Assembly: GCA_040768125.1 (NCBI GenBank)
Contig: JAXGNG010000007.1
Location: forward strand, 124,001-188,000
Length of the DNA: 64,000 bases
Source: RBG-16-49-21 sp040768125
GTDB lineage: Bacteria; Spirochaetota; UBA4802; UBA5550
Reading direction: 5' to 3'
Shown here: positions 24,847 through 33,559 of the stretch, piece after piece
How positions within the stretch are numbered: the stretch's first letter is position 1
How the letters are laid out: each line of letters begins with the position of its first letter
Program-made: the position numbers and the translations under genes
The notes under the pieces: model-generated
The model's database searches: none
What the model saw: the letters and a program-made list of their open reading frames with translations, nothing else
Told to the model about the DNA's origin: nothing

Positions 24847-26158
24847 GCCCCAGCTCCCTCCCGAAGCGGGCGACCTCTCCCCTTTCGTTCAAGCGCGCGA
24901 TGACATGCAGCTCCCGGCGGGCCCTGGTGCAGGCCACGTACAGGAGGCGCCGTTCCTCCTCGATATCGTTGGCGGGGTCCGGGATGATCGAATCGGCCAC
25001 GCCGGCGACCACGACAACATCGAACTCGAGGCCCTTCGAGGCATGCATGGTCATGAAATGAGCGTCCGGGCATTCGTCGCCGAAACAGAGGTGACGGGCG
25101 AGAAAGCGCCCCTGCCAGTTGTTCCGGTAAAGCACGGCGATCGTGCGGCCGGCGCCCGCGGCGGCAAGGACCCCGCGTACGATCTCTCCCTCCTCCTCCG
25201 CTGTTGCAACGGCATGGAGGCGCACGCGGCCTCCCTTCCCCTGGTGCGACCTGAGGCGCTTCCTGGTACGAAACCTGTTCTTTCTTATAAAGGCGTTTGA
25301 CAGGGTGACGATCTCCCTGCGGGACCGGTAATTAATCGTAAGCCGGTATACCCTCGCCCCGGGGAAGTGACGACGCATCCTGACGATATACTCGACCCGG
25401 GCCCCGCGGAACCCGTATATCGACTGCCAGTCATCCCCCACGGCGAAAAGGTTGCCCCCGCCCTCGGGAAGGATGAGCTTCAGGAGGCGCACGTTATCCG
25501 GCGCAACGTCCTGGAACTCATCCACGAAAAGATAGCGGTACCGCGCCCGGACCCCGTCGCGCACCCCGTCGTGCCCTTCGAGAAGGGCCGTGGCGAGGTC
25601 GATCATGTCCCCGTAGTCGATGAGGTTCCGCTTCCTCTTGTATTCGACGAATTCAGCCCTGAGAAGCTCCAGTTCACGCAGGATCCCCGCCGCCTCGAGC
25701 CGCTTCCTCGCCCGGGCGTCCATGGAATCGATCACGTCGGGCAATTCGCACGCCATGCGCGCGGGAAGGCCCCGGAACCTCCTGAGATCCGCCATGGCCA
25801 GGTCCCGGAGTATCGACTTCCTCTCCTCTTCATTCAGCACCTTCGGGAGACCCGCGACGCCCCGCATGCCCGCGAGGATATCGGCGTTGTCGCGGAGAAG
25901 GCCGAGACAGAAGGAGTGGAAGGTCCCGGCAGTCACACGGAGGTCGCCGCCGATCCGTTCGCGGAGCTCTTCCGCGGCCTTTCGGCTGAAGGTGAGCACC
26001 AGGAATTCGGCGCCTTCCATGGACTGCTCCCCCATGACGTTGCGCACCTTTTCCACCAGGGTCCGCGTCTTGCCTGTTCCCGCACCGGCAATGACGAGGC
26101 TCACCCCTCCGGAGGCGCGCGAGGCGCGATACTGCTGATCGTTGAGCCGTTCCATCAT
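24779..26158 (-). CDS. Compact UvrD/Rep-type DNA helicase
   Basis: The 459-residue protein has the superfamily-1A helicase motifs in order: AGAGTGKTRTLV (Walker A, about residue 26), TFSRKAAEELRER, VTAGTFHSF, DEFQDV (motif II), GDDWQSIYGFRGA, NYRSRREI, TMHASKGLEFD and EERRLLYVACTRARREL. It is much shorter than UvrD or Rep (about 650-720 residues), because the 2B domain is largely absent. Compact forms of this kind are known in many bacteria; unwinding or translocation is likely, biological role unknown. It overlaps the 3' end of the Crp/Fnr gene by 68 bases (convergent). The start at 26158 has no strong ribosome-binding site. Confidence 0.85.
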   Translation of the reverse strand: MMERLNDQQYRASRASGGVSLVIAGAGTGKTRTLVEKVRNVMGEQSMEGAEFLVLTFSRKAAEELRERIGGDLRVTAGTFHSFCLGLLRDNADILAGMRGVAGLPKVLNEEERKSILRDLAMADLRRFRGLPARMACELPDVIDSMDARARKRLEAAGILRELELLRAEFVEYKRKRNLIDYGDMIDLATALLEGHDGVRDGVRARYRYLFVDEFQDVAPDNVRLLKLILPEGGGNLFAVGDDWQSIYGFRGARVEYIVRMRRHFPGARVYRLTINYRSRREIVTLSNAFIRKNRFRTRKRLRSHQGKGGRVRLHAVATAEEEGEIVRGVLAAAGAGRTIAVLYRNNWQGRFLARHLCFGDECPDAHFMTMHASKGLEFDVVVVAGVADSIIPDPANDIEEERRLLYVACTRARRELHVIARLNERGEVARFGRELGLIRTPGIPRNRRRAEASIPPIV

Positions 26159-26291
26159 GATGATATACGAATGCAGAAAAAACCCATGAACAGAATTTCC
26201 GGCGGCCGAAACGCGCCGGGCATGATTAAAAATTCATTTGACTTTTTGCCGAATGGCGAGGAAATTGTTGCCTTCACGCGGGAGGTATCCG

Positions 26292-26927
26292 ATGAGAATG
26301 CACACCGGTGCATGGTGCTGCGCCCTGCTCCTTCTCCTGGCGTGCTCGAAAAAGAGCGAACTCAACCGGGAGCTGGTCACCGCCGTGACACGGGGCGATG
26401 CGACCGCCGTGAGCGGTCTCCTCGAGCGGGGAGCGGACGCGGACGCACGGGAGGAGACGAATCCCGGAAGGTCGGCCCTGGCAATCGCCGCCGAGGAGGA
26501 TTTTGTTGAAATCGCCTCCCTCCTGATGGAAGAAGGCGCGCGGGTGAACGCCAGGAGCAATGACGGCACCACCCCCCTCATGTACGCCTCGGGGGAAGGG
26601 AACCGTGACGTCGCGCTGCTGCTCATGGAACGGGGGGCGGAAATCAACGTCGTTGACAACCTCGGCCAGACCCCCCTTATAAAAGCGGCGGCGGACGGCC
26701 ACGACGCCCTCGTCACCGCCCTCCTCGGGAAAAACGCCGATCCGAACGCCAGGGACGAGGCGGGCCAATCCGCCGTCATGAAGGCGATGATCAACGGTCA
26801 CATGGAGGTCGCCCGCCTGCTCCTTCAGGGCGGGGCCCGTCTTGACGAGCGCGACAGACAGGCGATAGAAGAGGCGGCACGACTTCACGCCCAGGGAGAG
26901 GAAATAGATGAAATCGACGAAAAGTAA
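26292..26927 (+). CDS. Ankyrin-repeat lipoprotein
   Basis: ATG at 26292 follows GGGAGG at 7 bases. The signal ends in a lipobox (LLLLACSKK). The mature protein of about 190 residues is a chain of roughly five ankyrin repeats: GDATAVSGLLERGADADARE, GRSALAIAAEEDFVEIASLLMEEGARVNAR, DGTTPLMYASGEGNRDVALLLMERGAEINV, LGQTPLIKAAADGHDALVTALLGKNADPNAR and QSAVMKAMINGHMEVARLLLQGGA. It would be a protein-binding surface at the envelope. It overlaps the next gene by 20 bases, so the two are cotranscribed. Confidence 0.85.
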   Translation: MRMHTGAWCCALLLLLACSKKSELNRELVTAVTRGDATAVSGLLERGADADAREETNPGRSALAIAAEEDFVEIASLLMEEGARVNARSNDGTTPLMYASGEGNRDVALLLMERGAEINVVDNLGQTPLIKAAADGHDALVTALLGKNADPNARDEAGQSAVMKAMINGHMEVARLLLQGGARLDERDRQAIEEAARLHAQGEEIDEIDEK

Positions 26928-27990
26928 TCAAAGGCGCCGCCAATATCCCCCGGAAGGGACCAAGACGGCCCGGGACCATCTTGCCGCGGCCTGCGCCCTC
27001 ATGGCGATCATGTTCCTGCTCTCCGCCTGCTCGGGAGAGGCACAGAGAAAAAAGACAGATTACAACAACGCTATGAGCGGGAAGATGGAGCTGAGCAATG
27101 CGCACCTCGGAGGGGCGAACCTCTCCGGGGCGAAGCTCGAGGAAACCAACCTGACCAACGCCGACCTCAGGGGGGCCAACCTGCGCAACGCCAACCTCAT
27201 GGGAGCGGCCATGAGCGCCGCCCGCCTCGAAGGGGCGAAGCTCCAGGGCGCCCGGCTCAATGGCGCCGATCTCACCTGGGCGAACCTCAGGGGCGCCAAC
27301 CTCGACGGCGCCAATCTCTCCAAGGCGAGGCTACGACGGGCCGTCATGACGGGAACCCGGCTTAACAACACCATACTGAAGGGCGCGTTCCTGAACAGCG
27401 CCGAGCTCTCGGGCCTCTCGATGAAGGGCATCAACCTCAACGGCGCCGAGCTTACCGGCGCCCACCTTACCCGCGTCGACATCCAGAACGCGGACCTCGG
27501 GGGCGCGGAGCTCTCCTGGGCCATCATGACGAAAGCCGACGCGAGGAAGGCGAACATGGAGGGGGCCCGCCTCTCCAACGCGGACCTCACCGGGACGAAT
27601 CTCAGCTGGGCGAACCTCCAGGACGCGGACCTGAAGGAGACGCGCATACGGCAGGCGCAGATGGAGGGTACGCGCCTCAAGGGAGCGGACCTTACCTCTG
27701 CCGATCTTCGGGGTTCCGTGCTGCTCCAGGCGGGTCTGGCCGGGGCCAATCTCCAGGGATGCAATCTTGTCGGCGGAATCCTCCGCAACGCGGACCTGTC
27801 AAGGGCGAACCTCCAGGGCGCGTTCCTGAACAGCGCGGACCTTGCCGGGGCCAATCTCGAGGGGGCCCTTCTGGAAAACGCCGACTTTACAGACGCGGAC
27901 GTGGGAGGCGCGAAAATCGAAAAAAAATGGAAGAATTTCCTGGCGAAACAGCGGATCAAGAACTACGAGGGCATTGCCTGGGGGGACTGA
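26908..27990 (+). CDS. Pentapeptide-repeat lipoprotein
   Basis: The 360-residue protein has a lipobox (FLLSACSGE, cysteine about residue 41) and then more than 50 consecutive A(N/D)LXX-type pentapeptides from about residue 58 to 340 (for example ANLSGAKLEE, ADLRGANLRN, ADLTSADLRG), which fold into a quadrilateral beta-helix. Cytosolic members can mimic DNA (Qnr), but this one is exported and lipid-anchored, so a structural or binding role in the envelope is more likely. It overlaps the ankyrin gene; both make an unusual two-lipoprotein repeat pair. The 3' end overlaps queH by 28 bases. Confidence 0.88.
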   Translation: MKSTKSNQRRRQYPPEGTKTARDHLAAACALMAIMFLLSACSGEAQRKKTDYNNAMSGKMELSNAHLGGANLSGAKLEETNLTNADLRGANLRNANLMGAAMSAARLEGAKLQGARLNGADLTWANLRGANLDGANLSKARLRRAVMTGTRLNNTILKGAFLNSAELSGLSMKGINLNGAELTGAHLTRVDIQNADLGGAELSWAIMTKADARKANMEGARLSNADLTGTNLSWANLQDADLKETRIRQAQMEGTRLKGADLTSADLRGSVLLQAGLAGANLQGCNLVGGILRNADLSRANLQGAFLNSADLAGANLEGALLENADFTDADVGGAKIEKKWKNFLAKQRIKNYEGIAWGD

Positions 27991-28562
27991 AGCGCCCTCC
28001 TCGCCCAGGATGAACCGCGCGTCCGCTCGAGTTTCGAATAGACGCAGCCGCAATAATTCTGCCGGTAAAACCCGTACCGCCGCGAGAGTTCAACGCTCCG
28101 CTGATAGCCTCCCCTCTTTTTAAAGTCCTCACCGATGAACCGTACGCCGTACGCTTCCTGGAGGGATGCGCCGATACGGTTGATCATTTCCGCGTCCTTG
28201 TGGGGGCTTATCGTGAGGGTCGTGGCGACGGCATTGATCCCGGATTCCGCGGCCACGCGAAACGACTCCCCGAGCCTCATCCTGAAACATTCCTCACACC
28301 GACGAGAGCCTTCCCCCAGGAACCGGTACTTCCTCACCCGCGCGGTCCAGTCCCGGGGCTGGAAGGGCCCCTCGCGGCAGGGTATTCCCGTTATCTCCGC
28401 GAGGCGTTCCACCTCGGCGCGCCGCGACAGGTATTCCGAAAGGGGCGCGATGTTGGGGTTGTAGAAATAGAGGGTGATGTCGTATGAGCCTTCGAAGAAT
28501 TCACAGACGTGGGCCGCGCAGGGTGCGCAGCAGGCATGGAGCAGTAACGACGGGATACTCAC
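27963..28562 (-). CDS. queH: QueH-type epoxyqueuosine reductase (DUF208)
   Basis: QueH reduces epoxyqueuosine to queuosine in tRNA anticodons. The 199-residue protein has the family cysteine motifs: LLHACCAPC at residues about 7-15, SRRCEECFRMRL near 95, and YRQNYCGCVYS near 173, which hold a 4Fe-4S cluster and a metal site. The GTG at 28562 has a modest purine-rich site. Its 3' end overlaps the pentapeptide gene, whose strand converges with it. No other queuosine genes are in the window. Confidence 0.88.
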   Translation of the reverse strand: MSIPSLLLHACCAPCAAHVCEFFEGSYDITLYFYNPNIAPLSEYLSRRAEVERLAEITGIPCREGPFQPRDWTARVRKYRFLGEGSRRCEECFRMRLGESFRVAAESGINAVATTLTISPHKDAEMINRIGASLQEAYGVRFIGEDFKKRGGYQRSVELSRRYGFYRQNYCGCVYSKLERTRGSSWARRALQSPQAMPS

Positions 28563-28622
28563 CTCTCGGGCCTTCAGGGTGCATCGCCGGCGACACCCGG
28601 ATGCCGGGGGCCGCCGCGCCGC

Positions 28623-28970
28623 CTACTTGAGATATTTCGCCATGAAGCGCGAAAGTTTCCGCGCGTTCGCCGGGCTGATCGTGCCGTCAAGCCAGAGGAG
28701 GAGCTGGGAACAGACGCCGTTCTGGCGGCAATACTCGTGATGGATGACGTACCGCGCTATTTCCAGCTTGAGATCTTCGAATATCTTCTCCGCCAGGCAA
28801 AGATTCGACGGATCGGCTCCGAGAATGTCGCAGATCTTAACGACGATTTCATGCTTGTCAATCGCCTGGAGCTCCTTGCAGTAGTTCTCGCCGAAAATCG
28901 ACTTGGAGAGGAACACATCGTGATCCTCGGTGACATACGCGCGATTCACGCCCTGGATCGATTCATCCAT
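28623..28970 (-). CDS. Unknown protein, about 115 residues
   Basis: Start placed at ATG 28970, behind a short G-rich stretch; GTG starts up to 28997 are possible. The chain contains several Cys (KICD, LCL, YCRQ, VCSQ) and mainly helical, charged segments (VKICDILGADPSN, LAEKIFEDLKLEIARYVIHHEYC). No family is recognised. A good promoter (29142-29170) stands upstream, so it is probably a single-gene unit with a leader of about 165 bases. Confidence 0.62.
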   Translation of the reverse strand: MDESIQGVNRAYVTEDHDVFLSKSIFGENYCKELQAIDKHEIVVKICDILGADPSNLCLAEKIFEDLKLEIARYVIHHEYCRQNGVCSQLLLWLDGTISPANARKLSRFMAKYLK

Positions 28971-29311
28971 GGATAACACCCCCGATTCCACACTCACAAT
29001 TGATGTATGATATCAAAATTTCCTCTTTCACGTGCGATACGTCCTTCGTGCCGAGCCCTCGCGGGGGGGATACACGTTCCTGCGTCACGGCCATGAACAA
29101 CGCGCATACAGCCGGTAACGCGTGATCGAGGAATCATTTATATTGTATACAATTTTTCATAAAACGTCAATACGTATATGAAAATTTTTCATGCCAGAAG
29201 CGAGAAATATCGTGTAATTCCGCGAAGGCAGAATACAATCCGGGAGAAGCCTTTCCCGGAAGAACGGTTGAACCGGCGGGCAGTAAACCGCACGGTGCGT
29301 GAATAGCCGGA
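28971..29311. other. AT-rich intergenic region with promoter and palindromes
   Basis: The 341 bases hold no gene. Two palindromes stand out: ATTGTATACAAT at 29142-29153, overlapping the -10 of the promoter for the unknown gene, and ATGAAAATTTTTCAT at 29178-29192 with a single central base. The region is clearly richer in A and T than its surroundings. Nothing else is seen. Confidence 0.5.
29142..29170 (-). promoter_or_regulatory. Sigma-70-type promoter for the gene at 28970
   Basis: On the minus strand TTGACG (29165-29170), a 17-base spacer, and TACAAT (29142-29147) give a near-consensus promoter with a start near 29135. A perfect 12-base palindrome overlaps the -10 and could be an operator. 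Confidence 0.65.
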
Positions 29312-31474
29312 TTACACGATCTTGAAAACAATCACCACGAGGTCCGAGGTCGGCGAGGCAAGCCCCATGAAGGATTCGAATGAATTTTTGATCTGCCCGG
29401 CAATATCCGATGCGCCGCGCGTTCTGTTTTCCGATACGACGCCCCTGAGTCTGCGGAGTCCGTACTCTTCGCCCCTCTGGTTCTTCGAAGTCGTCAGGGT
29501 CTTCGAGTAGAGGATCCCGATGTCCCCCCGCTCCAGGTCGGTTCTTCCCATCCCGTACCCCCCGTCCCTTTCATAGCCAAGGGGAATTCCCTCCGTGTCC
29601 AGGGTGTCGAAGTTGTTCTTGTCGATCCTGAAGAGCTCGAGGGGAGGATATCCCGCGTTGGAATACATGAGACGCATGGACCGGGTGTCGTAATAGAGGT
29701 AAAAGGCCGTTACCATGGCCCCTTTCCCCTTCCCGTAGTCGCAGAGAACGGTATTGATGTTCTGCATGACCGTTTGCGTCGCCGGGGCGTCGTGAACGCT
29801 TGCGTGAAAAGCTGAGCGGAGCAGCACCGAGTAGAGGGCGCTGTGGACGCCGACACCCGCGATGTCTGTCGCGAGGAGGCCCACACCCTGCTCCCCCGGC
29901 CTGATGAAGTCGAAGTAGTCGCTTCCCCTGGCGTATTTCGGGATGATGAACGCCCCGAATTTCACGGCGCCAATCACGGGAAGCGACTCCGGCGTGGACA
30001 GGTCGATGATGCGCGCCGAAAGATCCACGGTCCGCGACACCATCTGGTCCTGCATCGCCTTCTGGTAGGTCAGGGCCGTGGAAAAGAAGTCGTTGCTCTT
30101 TATCTGGAGCTGATGCAGCTTTTCGATTTCATCCGAGTGATAGCCGGCAAGGGTTTCCTTGACACCGAGGCAGAGCAGACCCACGACGCGGCGCTCGTGA
30201 TAGAGGGGTATGACGACCTGCAGCCCGTTATCGTTGTAAAACGAGGAGATTTCATCCCTGACGTCGGCAAAGGACCTGTCGTCCGTGTACACGCGGGAGA
30301 GCTGCAGCATCTCGGGATTCCGCACGAACCAGCGGATCAGCGAGCTGTTTCTTTCCAGTGGCGGGAGGGTGAACCCCTCGATGTCGCCCTTGTAGTAATA
30401 GAGCTTGAACGTGCGGGTCTCGTCGTCAAGAAGTATGAAAAAGGCGTGACGCAGGGAAAGCCCGTCGTGGAGGAGATCAACGGTGCGCCGCACGATGTCA
30501 TCGAGGTTGCGTTCTTCCGAAATATCGCGGACGAAATTGTCGACGATCGACCCGAAGGCGTACTGCTTCCGCTTGAACGCGCGGTCGATGATCGGCTGAA
30601 CGTAGACCGAGAAGAGTATGAACACCGACACGACAACTCCCGCGACCAGGAGAGAGGGGATGGTTTCGAGACCCCAGGCGCCGCTGTTCCATATCCAGAT
30701 GATCCCGAATATCGGAAGCGAGATCACCATGGAAATGACCACGTAGACCAGGGTCTTATGGACGACCGTGCGTATGTCCAGCATGTTGTAGGCGATGATG
30801 GAATAGAAAAGGGAAATAACCGTAAAGAACGAAGCCACCGACGGCCCGATGACATACAGGGCCGAATAGCCGAAAAAGCCGGGCATGATGATAGAAAAGA
30901 CCGATGCCAGGGTGATCGAGATTGTGGAGCCAACGAAGAGATACCGCATCTGGAGGCGGTAGATGTATTCCTTCGTGGTGACATACTTGCGCACGAAATT
31001 CCCCAGGGCGGAGAGGACGTAGATGAAGGCCATGGCGGCATAGACGGTGTACCCGGGAAATTCCTGGTTGAAGTCGCGGATGAATTTCCCGTTTTCATCG
31101 AAGTAGGCGCGCGTGATGGTGAAATCGGTCACGACGACGGTAATCCCCATGGCCAGGGCGGGGAGCAGTATGCCCAGGGCTATGGAGAAGGGAAAGGGCT
31201 TCTCCCGCTTCGGGAACACAAAGGAAAGGCAGAACAGCGAGGAAAAGGTCATGAGCGTCGAAAGCTGGGTTATCTTGTTCATCATGGTCAGGTCGAACTC
31301 TTCGGGGAAGGCGTAGGTGAGGAACATCGTGAAGAGGATGCCCAGGGCGGAGCTCGAAAAGACCGCGAAATAGCGCATCACCTGGTCTCGCCAGTCCTTG
31401 ACCAGGACGAAAACGGTCACGAAGACGATCATGGCGGAGGCGGCGAGGGATATGATGTTGTTAAGGATATTCAT
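29312..31474 (-). CDS. 7TM sensor, GAF and SpoIIE/PP2C-like domain protein
   Basis: The start at ATG 31474 puts the first helix directly after the start; GTG 31495 is an alternative. The protein of about 720 residues has about eight helices over the first 310 residues (7TM histidine-kinase N-terminal type), a GAF domain (about 325-460, FILLDDETRTF, VVIPLYHERRVVGLLCLG) and a SpoIIE-type domain (about 490-720). The first PPM aspartates are in place (RGSDYFDF; LLATDIAGVGVHSAL), yet the later TDG motif is LYSKTL, so one metal-binding aspartate is missing. It may be an inactive or altered phosphatase acting in a partner-switching system. It is the reverse of the pattern in the GAF-SpoIIE protein at 15295. 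Confidence 0.86.
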   Translation of the reverse strand: MNILNNIISLAASAMIVFVTVFVLVKDWRDQVMRYFAVFSSSALGILFTMFLTYAFPEEFDLTMMNKITQLSTLMTFSSLFCLSFVFPKREKPFPFSIALGILLPALAMGITVVVTDFTITRAYFDENGKFIRDFNQEFPGYTVYAAMAFIYVLSALGNFVRKYVTTKEYIYRLQMRYLFVGSTISITLASVFSIIMPGFFGYSALYVIGPSVASFFTVISLFYSIIAYNMLDIRTVVHKTLVYVVISMVISLPIFGIIWIWNSGAWGLETIPSLLVAGVVVSVFILFSVYVQPIIDRAFKRKQYAFGSIVDNFVRDISEERNLDDIVRRTVDLLHDGLSLRHAFFILLDDETRTFKLYYYKGDIEGFTLPPLERNSSLIRWFVRNPEMLQLSRVYTDDRSFADVRDEISSFYNDNGLQVVIPLYHERRVVGLLCLGVKETLAGYHSDEIEKLHQLQIKSNDFFSTALTYQKAMQDQMVSRTVDLSARIIDLSTPESLPVIGAVKFGAFIIPKYARGSDYFDFIRPGEQGVGLLATDIAGVGVHSALYSVLLRSAFHASVHDAPATQTVMQNINTVLCDYGKGKGAMVTAFYLYYDTRSMRLMYSNAGYPPLELFRIDKNNFDTLDTEGIPLGYERDGGYGMGRTDLERGDIGILYSKTLTTSKNQRGEEYGLRRLRGVVSENRTRGASDIAGQIKNSFESFMGLASPTSDLVVIVFKIV

Positions 31475-31585
31475 GGTTACCCGGCTCCCCGGCACGCCGT
31501 TCCCGGTTCCGCGTGCCCGGGGCGGTCCACGGAGCGTGCCGCCCCAAAAAATTCATGACCGGTGACCCGGGAACGGCAAAAGTCA

Positions 31586-31615
31586 TTGACTAAAATCGCA
31601 TCGTGCGTGTACGAT
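31586..31615 (+). promoter_or_regulatory. Promoter for the small membrane protein gene
   Basis: TTGACT (31586-31591), 18 bases, TACGAT (31610-31615) is a reasonable sigma-70-type promoter giving a start near 31622 and a 44-base leader to ATG 31666. Confidence 0.5.
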
Positions 31616-31665
31616 TAGGAGGGGGCGGACCCCCCGTTACACCGTTCTTACTATCGAGGTCACAA

Positions 31666-32232
31666 ATGGCTTTGACAAGAAAAAAATACGTGCTTGATAA
31701 AAAATTTCAGCTCAGGATCTCAGCACGGGCGGTCATCCTGCCCCTCGTCACCACCCTGGCAATCTGCGCCGCCCTCCTCTATTTTGCCGCGGACACGGAC
31801 AGGCTGATTGGGAAAAACAACGACAACATCGACGCCATCATCGACACCCAGCAGGGCATGTTCGACACCTTCCTGGCCATACCGGCCCTCCAGGACCCGG
31901 GAAACCCGGCGGTGAAAAAATGCGAGGAGTCATTTAAGAACAACCTGAAGCTCACCAACGAGATCAACGGCAACCACGAGGGGATACGGAAAAACAACCG
32001 TATCGTGCTCTACATTCTGATCATCATGACCGTCGCGCAGACCATTATCATCTTTTCCCAGTTCATCTTTCTTTCCCACAAGATCACGGGACCCCTGCAC
32101 GTCATGCGAAACTACCTCGCCGAGATACGCGAGGGTAAGAAACCCGAATTCAGGTCACTGAGAAAGAACGACGAGCTGAAGGCATTCTACGACGAATTCC
32201 GCGAAACCCTTGAATACCTGACGAAACGATGA
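31666..32232 (+). CDS. Two-helix membrane protein resembling a chemoreceptor N-terminus without signalling domain
   Basis: Start ATG 31666 (GAGGT 6 bases upstream). The 188-residue protein has a first helix (about residues 23-43), a short outer part of about 85 residues, a second helix (about 122-143) and a basic HAMP-like tail that ends without a kinase, cyclase or chemoreceptor signalling domain. It thus looks like a truncated or stand-alone sensor/HAMP protein. Next gene follows after 21 bases. Function unknown. Confidence 0.7.
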   Translation: MALTRKKYVLDKKFQLRISARAVILPLVTTLAICAALLYFAADTDRLIGKNNDNIDAIIDTQQGMFDTFLAIPALQDPGNPAVKKCEESFKNNLKLTNEINGNHEGIRKNNRIVLYILIIMTVAQTIIIFSQFIFLSHKITGPLHVMRNYLAEIREGKKPEFRSLRKNDELKAFYDEFRETLEYLTKR

Positions 32233-32253
32233 AGCCCCACGGTACCCGGAGCC

Positions 32254-32922
32254 ATGAAGGAATCCGCCCCCGCCCTTGTCATTGTCGATATGCAGAATTA
32301 TTACCTGAGGCCGGATTCACCCTACGCGCGCTATTTTAATTTCTTCAAGGCAGGGTGTCTTGATTACATCCGCAACCGCTGCAGCGCGACGGTCGTGCCG
32401 AACATACGTCTCCTGCTGGAACACTTCCGCGGGGCCTCCCTTCCCGTCGTGTATCTTCGACTCTGCGGCACGAAGCCCGACCGTTCCGACCTTCACCCCT
32501 TTTTCGAAGAAACCTACCGAAAGGGGCTCCTCGCGGGATTCGACGGCGTCTATCCCCTGGCGCAGGACCCCATGGCGAAGGTCATCGCCGAGCTTTCGCC
32601 GATGCGGGGCGAAACCGTCATCGATAAGACGACCTTCAGTCCCTTCACCGCCACCGGTCTGGACGCGCTCCTCCGCGGCATGGGGGTCTCCGAACTGGTG
32701 TTCACGGGGCTTGCCACGAGCCAGTGCGTCGAAACAACGGCACGGGACGCATCGGATCGCGGTTACGGGGTGGTCCACATCGAGGACGCCCAGGCGGATT
32801 ACGACGAGATGGTCCACGCCTATTCCCTCATCGCCTCCCAGGGCGTGTGCGGCGGGCTGGTCACCGCGGCGTCGAATTATATTTCGGGGGATATTTTCAG
32901 CGGTACACCCGGAATCGGATAA
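32254..32922 (+). CDS. Isochorismatase-family cysteine hydrolase
   Basis: The 222-residue protein carries the full triad: Asp in LVIVDMQNYY (residue about 12), Lys in VIDKTTFSPF (about 126) and Cys in ATSQCVETTARDA (about 158). The family includes nicotinamidases, isochorismatases and related amidases, so the reaction is an amide or ester hydrolysis whose substrate cannot be read from sequence. It is probably cotranscribed with the two-helix membrane protein. The 3' end overlaps the anti-sigma gene by 26 bases on the opposite strand. Confidence 0.88.
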   Translation: MKESAPALVIVDMQNYYLRPDSPYARYFNFFKAGCLDYIRNRCSATVVPNIRLLLEHFRGASLPVVYLRLCGTKPDRSDLHPFFEETYRKGLLAGFDGVYPLAQDPMAKVIAELSPMRGETVIDKTTFSPFTATGLDALLRGMGVSELVFTGLATSQCVETTARDASDRGYGVVHIEDAQADYDEMVHAYSLIASQGVCGGLVTAASNYISGDIFSGTPGIG

Positions 32923-33559
32923 GCCGCTCGGGGGGGCCGTAGTCATGGAGCGGGGCCCAGACCCTTCCCGTCTGGCCTTCACCGAGGCCCACCTCCTCGA
33001 CGGCGTTGCCCCAGTGCTCTCCCATGGCGGGGTCGGCATCCCCGGCGGGCATGTACGCCACGCGGCGTTGCCCGAGGCCGCGCCGCATATCCTCGAATGA
33101 AGCCGCCGGCACGGTACCCTCCACGTATTCCCCGGTCACCTGGGATATGGAGGCGTTGTGTTTCCTGATGATATCAAGAACCCGCTCGGATTCATGACGC
33201 GATCCCCGCGCCGAGCCGTCCCCGATGAACGCCACGTCGCGCGTCCCCGTGCCGAAAAGGCCGAAGCCCACGATGATCAGCAGGGAGGCGGCGATGGCGG
33301 GAAGGGCGCGCAGGTACTGCTTTGCCCGTCCTTTCCTTTTTATCCGCTCGAGCGTGCGAGATGAAAAATCAGCGGGAGCGTCGGGCGCCTTCCCCGCCAG
33401 GCGGCAGAGCCTCACCGTCTTCTCCAGGCGGCCGTATTCGAGGGAGCAGAAGGGGCAGGTCCGAATATGGGCGCGCAAGCGTTCACGCTCCCCATCTTCA
33501 GCGACAAGGCCGTCGAGAAGATCTGACATCATCTCAAAAGGAACATGATTGCCGGTCAT
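32897..33559 (-). CDS. Anti-sigma factor with ZAS domain
   Basis: The 220-residue protein has an N-terminal zinc anti-sigma motif HIRTCPFC (about residues 31-38), one transmembrane helix (about 86-108, LPAIAASLLIIVGFGLFG) and a periplasmic sensor part of unknown fold. It binds and restrains the cognate ECF sigma factor encoded just upstream. The start overlaps the sigma stop by 4 bases (ATGA), which fixes the pair as one unit. Confidence 0.85.
   Translation of the reverse strand: MTGNHVPFEMMSDLLDGLVAEDGERERLRAHIRTCPFCSLEYGRLEKTVRLCRLAGKAPDAPADFSSRTLERIKRKGRAKQYLRALPAIAASLLIIVGFGLFGTGTRDVAFIGDGSARGSRHESERVLDIIRKHNASISQVTGEYVEGTVPAASFEDMRRGLGQRRVAYMPAGDADPAMGEHWGNAVEEVGLGEGQTGRVWAPLHDYGPPERLIRFRVYR

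Noticed and set aside
29843..31558. A long plus-strand frame
   Set aside because: Antisense shadow of the 7TM-GAF-SpoIIE gene; no domain and an odd composition.
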